Assembly: GCA_052390415.1 (NCBI GenBank)
Contig: JBQTGY010000135.1
Coordinates: forward strand, 1 to 16,394
Direction: 5' to 3'
From: JANNWF01 sp052390415
GTDB lineage: Bacteria > Pseudomonadota > Gammaproteobacteria > Xanthomonadales > Xanthomonadaceae
Length of the DNA stretch: 16,394 bases
Shown piece after piece: positions 15,701 to 16,394 of this stretch. The translations under genes were made by a program, and so were the position numbers. A model generated the notes under the pieces. The model was given only the letters and a program-made list of their open reading frames with translations. It made no database searches and was not told where the DNA came from. Numbering within the stretch: position 1 is the stretch's first letter; every line of letters starts with the position of its first letter.

Positions 15701-16394
15701 CCCTGCTGACCACCCAGCCGGATGCCACGCATGCCTCCGGCATGAGCACCTCGACGTTTGCATACAGCGGCCTCACCACCACGCTCACCAATCCGCTGGG
15801 TCAGATCCGCACGGAAATCCGCAACGCGCTGGGCGAGTTGGTGGAGGTGCGCGATCACTACGGCCTTGCCATCAGCAACACCTATGACGCGGTCGGTAGC
15901 CTGCGCAAGGTCAGCCGCAATGGCGGTCGCGGGATGATCGAAAGCGTCATGCTCTACGACGACATGGGTCGCAAGATTCAGAGCAACGATCCCGATGCCG
16001 GCTCATGGAAAACGGTTTATAACGCCGCCGGTGAAGTGATCGAGCAGATTCCGCTGCACGCCGGCCAAAGCCAGCGCACCGTGCAGCGTTATGACGCGCG
16101 TGGGCGGGTGTTCGTCAAGCGTGTGAACAATGCGCAAGGCCAGCTCGAATCGACCACGAGCATGGTCTACGACACCGCGCTCAATGGTCGCGGTCAGATG
16201 ACGACTGAGACCAGCACGGGAAACTACTCGCCCGGAGCCGGCGATGGTGGACAGCCGATTGGATATTCGCGGCGTGTCGATTACGACGCGCTGGGCCGCG
16301 CGCACGGCGGCACCACGACCATTGATGGGATCGGCTACAGCACGGCCGTGCAGTTCGATGGTTTGAGTCGGCCATGGAAGTCACTCGATGCCAG
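9733..16394 (+). CDS. Giant exported SpvB / FG-GAP / TcdB-middle-like / YD-repeat (Rhs) protein, 3' end cut by window
   Basis: One open frame of 2,220 codons with no stop, running off the window edge. The product starts with a Sec signal peptide: MRKLVQR, a hydrophobic core (LPLLCLFVGLALAGLMA), and probable cleavage near ATA-APP (about residue 34). Next come two related W-rich modules (62-170 and 195-335), an acidic TDRDGDGDPDP stretch (344-354), a bacterial Ig-like domain (471-561) and an SpvB domain starting about 575 with SIPLYAAPGTAGVVPSLSL and GRGWSIGGTSAITR. Seven FG-GAP/VCBS-type repeats follow (about 944-1395), then a TcdB-middle-like segment around FTNGLGAKTEVRYG (about 1421), and YD repeats from about 1795 onward (such as EYDVLGRP, LYDDMGRK, DYDALGRA). 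By family knowledge, SpvB plus TcdB-middle plus YD repeats build a closed shell that holds a C-terminal effector in Tc and Rhs toxins. A Sec signal instead of a T6SS-type N-terminus suggests export to the envelope or medium. The variable tip and any immunity gene would lie beyond the window, so a toxin role is inference. It could instead be a surface or matrix protein. Confidence 0.93.
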   Translation, partial: MRKLVQRLAAGRLPLLCLFVGLALAGLMAEATAAPPVSPPVDTNVCNGINGDGGSTLQSTPGVWWNPRRDGTGWQLLRLAQDQSLIVTWYTYDGMGRPTWLLSSAEVVQADGTWRADLHRYTWVYGSGANPGSSGGATRVGSVAIRFDSSDQSRAAVKWQWDEAGSAAQPDECIGNFSHVQSRPAPNAVNAAFTGAWYEEALSGWGLTLNVVLSSSAGQAEYRETSALTVYDDAGNPVWLLGAAQPAGSAPPLNTADAYPLTVYFSGTGYSNGVPTTDCDADAVSCVLLMTNAADWRRSYIDPATGRAAFELHATATELLSAAGRPINGMAITRFDRPLVNAGTDRDGDGDPDPPLAAPDQLGDSVEIEKLSTANQVVVDRTRCEAVGAATSCVVVVNWSAHPEHFPLASLFQRNLTTGAVEILQNGGESGESLVTLPINQTLQFEVRQNSNATSAPLAFSPVVTVTGNQLPTASLTAPTASSSSYTAPATIQLAATASDPDGIVQRVEFVHNNVIIHTDYAAPYEYTWTNVAAGTYSVSARAIDNLDGPSVTAPITIVVTTPPVAVLPTEDYQSDSVGATPAEFRVDESGAATYSIPLYAAPGTAGVVPSLSLNYSSQAGVGSMGRGWSIGGTSAITRCRASLEAGDTVPTTGKGDDPRIGFNAGPLTFTDSDRFCLDGQRLLEVAPAAASACPTISGQFVRQLRTEIESHRRICGYSPSAAGTGSGPKFFTVESKDGSTSWFGDRRAVSGAASNAFLAGNATDQTQTDTYYHWALGRFEDSTGNYIDYEYLKDPGGAARPGELLLQRASYTGKRVLVGQTEPASLPYAHVEFQYEVPFGIEDRKGYFAGTSVWSTRRLKQIFSRADGQELRDYQLIYGQATSGANETQLQALQECRNAPRPGGGTNRVCLNRTEFQWSSAVHGFRAPSPQFDLPTGSQSKFGGMKFGDVDGDGRLDMVWVKDGQENEVCRTEQIHVFYARAGAGGALEFKKEGSEAFLCAPREFDRDEGGSLDRNWFLLDYNGDGKDDIFLRGSAQWVGRQSQGTASGTQNPFNQTADLLASIPIPAGSTLDHPVQRADLNADGLPDLIYYHEDQERIFARLMTRASGSGSPYVWGEPMSVQLEGINELAGSPPPGELMGLYAKGGFDQLNDFNGDGRSDVVVVVDVTRECGVGGGGGGHGGPPHTPRPHHRPGGQSVPNTPTTVCTIPFLYAMVVSKVPQPGAGGSIILSQYPGGAIGNGYFEGLRFVDLNGDGLSDIYNPNVLGNLANMTFRVNSGKGFLPSRMIQNPGSIAITGQPQIHDVSGDGRPDIVFPSHAVSTTVTDGGYGFAFKLGVPQASVAADNGVGFANADTGLPGWRNLATRCPTPACLNENRGFYFGDYNGDGALDFLRVNWRDGASRAQLTLSIDERRPRDVIERFTNGLGAKTEVRYGSLNNRAHYRRDRDSRNELSVGRGSPVEDVHAPWWVVTEAKSSAPTQVNVNAMSRVLYRYVGAKMQAGGRGFLGFRQIHTIDANHDTSHVVTQTEYMQDFPFIGRPHTTSTKVVESAFEEDACAISFADSCFVSGAETPFAYGGRLIALAESNWIPPSVSLAFPGAPQRVELQSTRETTYGLSPAPLNTVLSRVETSYSYRDSAGTLDPWGNVRSTEVKTFDGSGAWLATVSTANEYTVEDPARWRLGRLTKSTVTHQRTGEAARVRSSEFTYQMSGAATGLLLSESVQNHVQGTERKYQHLRTFHVLDDWGNRVRSHTCSTELSEAQCKATADGAGSNFVFQTDDTDGSRIQRYGRTQFDGRGRFVAKSFAPFWNGTAEIELTTSEVIAPRNDFGDVTQASDINGVQSRAVFGSMGRAYYTWTATVPNGVPGAVGQGVATTTTYRFCAQLGGACPNGAVYREQITTTGQGTRWVYADVLGRPVMAATHTLNAAGSGESIAASCTFHDALGRVNLTSEPFFLGELGDQTPAVSSASCTVGQRFYSRTEYDVLGRPLLTTQPDATHASGMSTSTFAYSGLTTTLTNPLGQIRTEIRNALGELVEVRDHYGLAISNTYDAVGSLRKVSRNGGRGMIESVMLYDDMGRKIQSNDPDAGSWKTVYNAAGEVIEQIPLHAGQSQRTVQRYDARGRVFVKRVNNAQGQLESTTSMVYDTALNGRGQMTTETSTGNYSPGAGDGGQPIGYSRRVDYDALGRAHGGTTTIDGIGYSTAVQFDGLSRPWKSLDA
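9916..10740 (+). other. Two related W-rich modules (protein-level duplication)
   Basis: Residues 62-170 contain GVWWNPRRDGTGWQL and YTYDGMGRPTWLL. Residues 195-335 contain GAWYEEALSGWGLTL and VYDDAGNPVWLL. Both follow the pattern G-x-W-[WY]-x4-x-G-x(0,1)-W-x-L, then [YV]-x-x-[YV]?D-x-x-G-x-P-x-W-L-L. The copies are diverged and have no clear DNA identity, so this is an old duplication or repeated domain recruitment. Beta-rich modules of this type occur at the start of many exported proteins of Xanthomonadales, from memory; I cannot name a family. Confidence 0.55.
12562..13920 (+). repeat. Seven FG-GAP/VCBS-type repeats with D-x-[DNS]-[GA]-D-G motifs
   Basis: The array is FGDVDGDGRLD (residue about 946), LLDYNGDGKDD (1020), RADLNADGLPD (1079), LNDFNGDGRSD (1155), FVDLNGDGLSD (1251), IHDVSGDGRPD (1303) and FGDYNGDGALD (1381). 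These are calcium-loop blades of a beta-propeller-like unit, the usual partner of SpvB domains. Spacing is irregular (about 50 to 95 residues), and the interval after the fourth repeat holds the Gly/His/Pro-rich insert. Confidence 0.8.
13249..13338 (+). other. Gly/His/Pro-rich low-complexity insert in the FG-GAP array
   Basis: After C1173 the protein reads GVGGGGGGHGGPPHTPRPHH followed by RPGGQSVPNT, up to about residue 1202, and soon afterwards another Cys (VCTIP). It breaks the fourth FG-GAP blade. It looks like a surface loop, perhaps disulfide-pinned by the two flanking cysteines. The four His residues could bind metal; that is inference. Confidence 0.6.

Overview
The window looks like chromosome from a GC-rich gammaproteobacterium, most likely in the Xanthomonadales/Lysobacterales. 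This is inferred from the leucine-degradation (liu) gene set, the three-PAS GGDEF-EAL regulator, the CGTCATTCCCGC-type palindromic repeats, and a very large exported SpvB/Rhs protein whose tryptophan-rich N-terminal modules resemble ones I associate with that group. No rRNA, tRNA, CRISPR array, transposase or phage gene is visible.

Bases 1-359 hold no convincing gene. They carry several strong hairpins, including two tandem 28-base palindromes 36 bases apart whose stems differ by a compensatory base pair. Bases 360-2927 (minus strand) encode a PAS-PAS-PAS-GGDEF-EAL protein for cyclic-di-GMP turnover. Its cyclase signature is altered (GADEF) and its phosphodiesterase site has one deviation.

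From 9180 down to 3019, all on the minus strand, lies a compact liu operon in the order liuB (methylcrotonyl-CoA carboxylase beta), liuC (methylglutaconyl-CoA hydratase), liuD (biotin-carrying alpha subunit), an optional 48-codon reading frame, a small predicted lipoprotein, and liuE (HMG-CoA lyase). LiuB and LiuD together carboxylate 3-methylcrotonyl-CoA. LiuC hydrates the product to HMG-CoA, and LiuE cleaves that to acetyl-CoA and acetoacetate. The lipoprotein gene overlaps liuE by one base (TGATG). The usual first gene, liuA (isovaleryl-CoA dehydrogenase), and a LiuR/LiuQ-type regulator are not in the window.

Bases 9181-9732 are a divergent intergenic region with a perfect 8-bp hairpin and a CRP/Clp-like site. 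From a GTG at 9733 to the window end at 16394 the plus strand is one uninterrupted frame of 2,220 codons with no stop. It encodes a Sec-exported giant protein: signal peptide, two W-rich modules, a Ca-type DxDGDG stretch, an Ig-like domain, an SpvB domain, seven FG-GAP/VCBS-type repeats (one interrupted by a Gly/His/Pro-rich insert), a TcdB-middle-like segment and YD (Rhs) repeats. The C-terminus, where such proteins carry a variable and often toxic tip, is beyond the window. This gene is the best candidate for something undescribed here.
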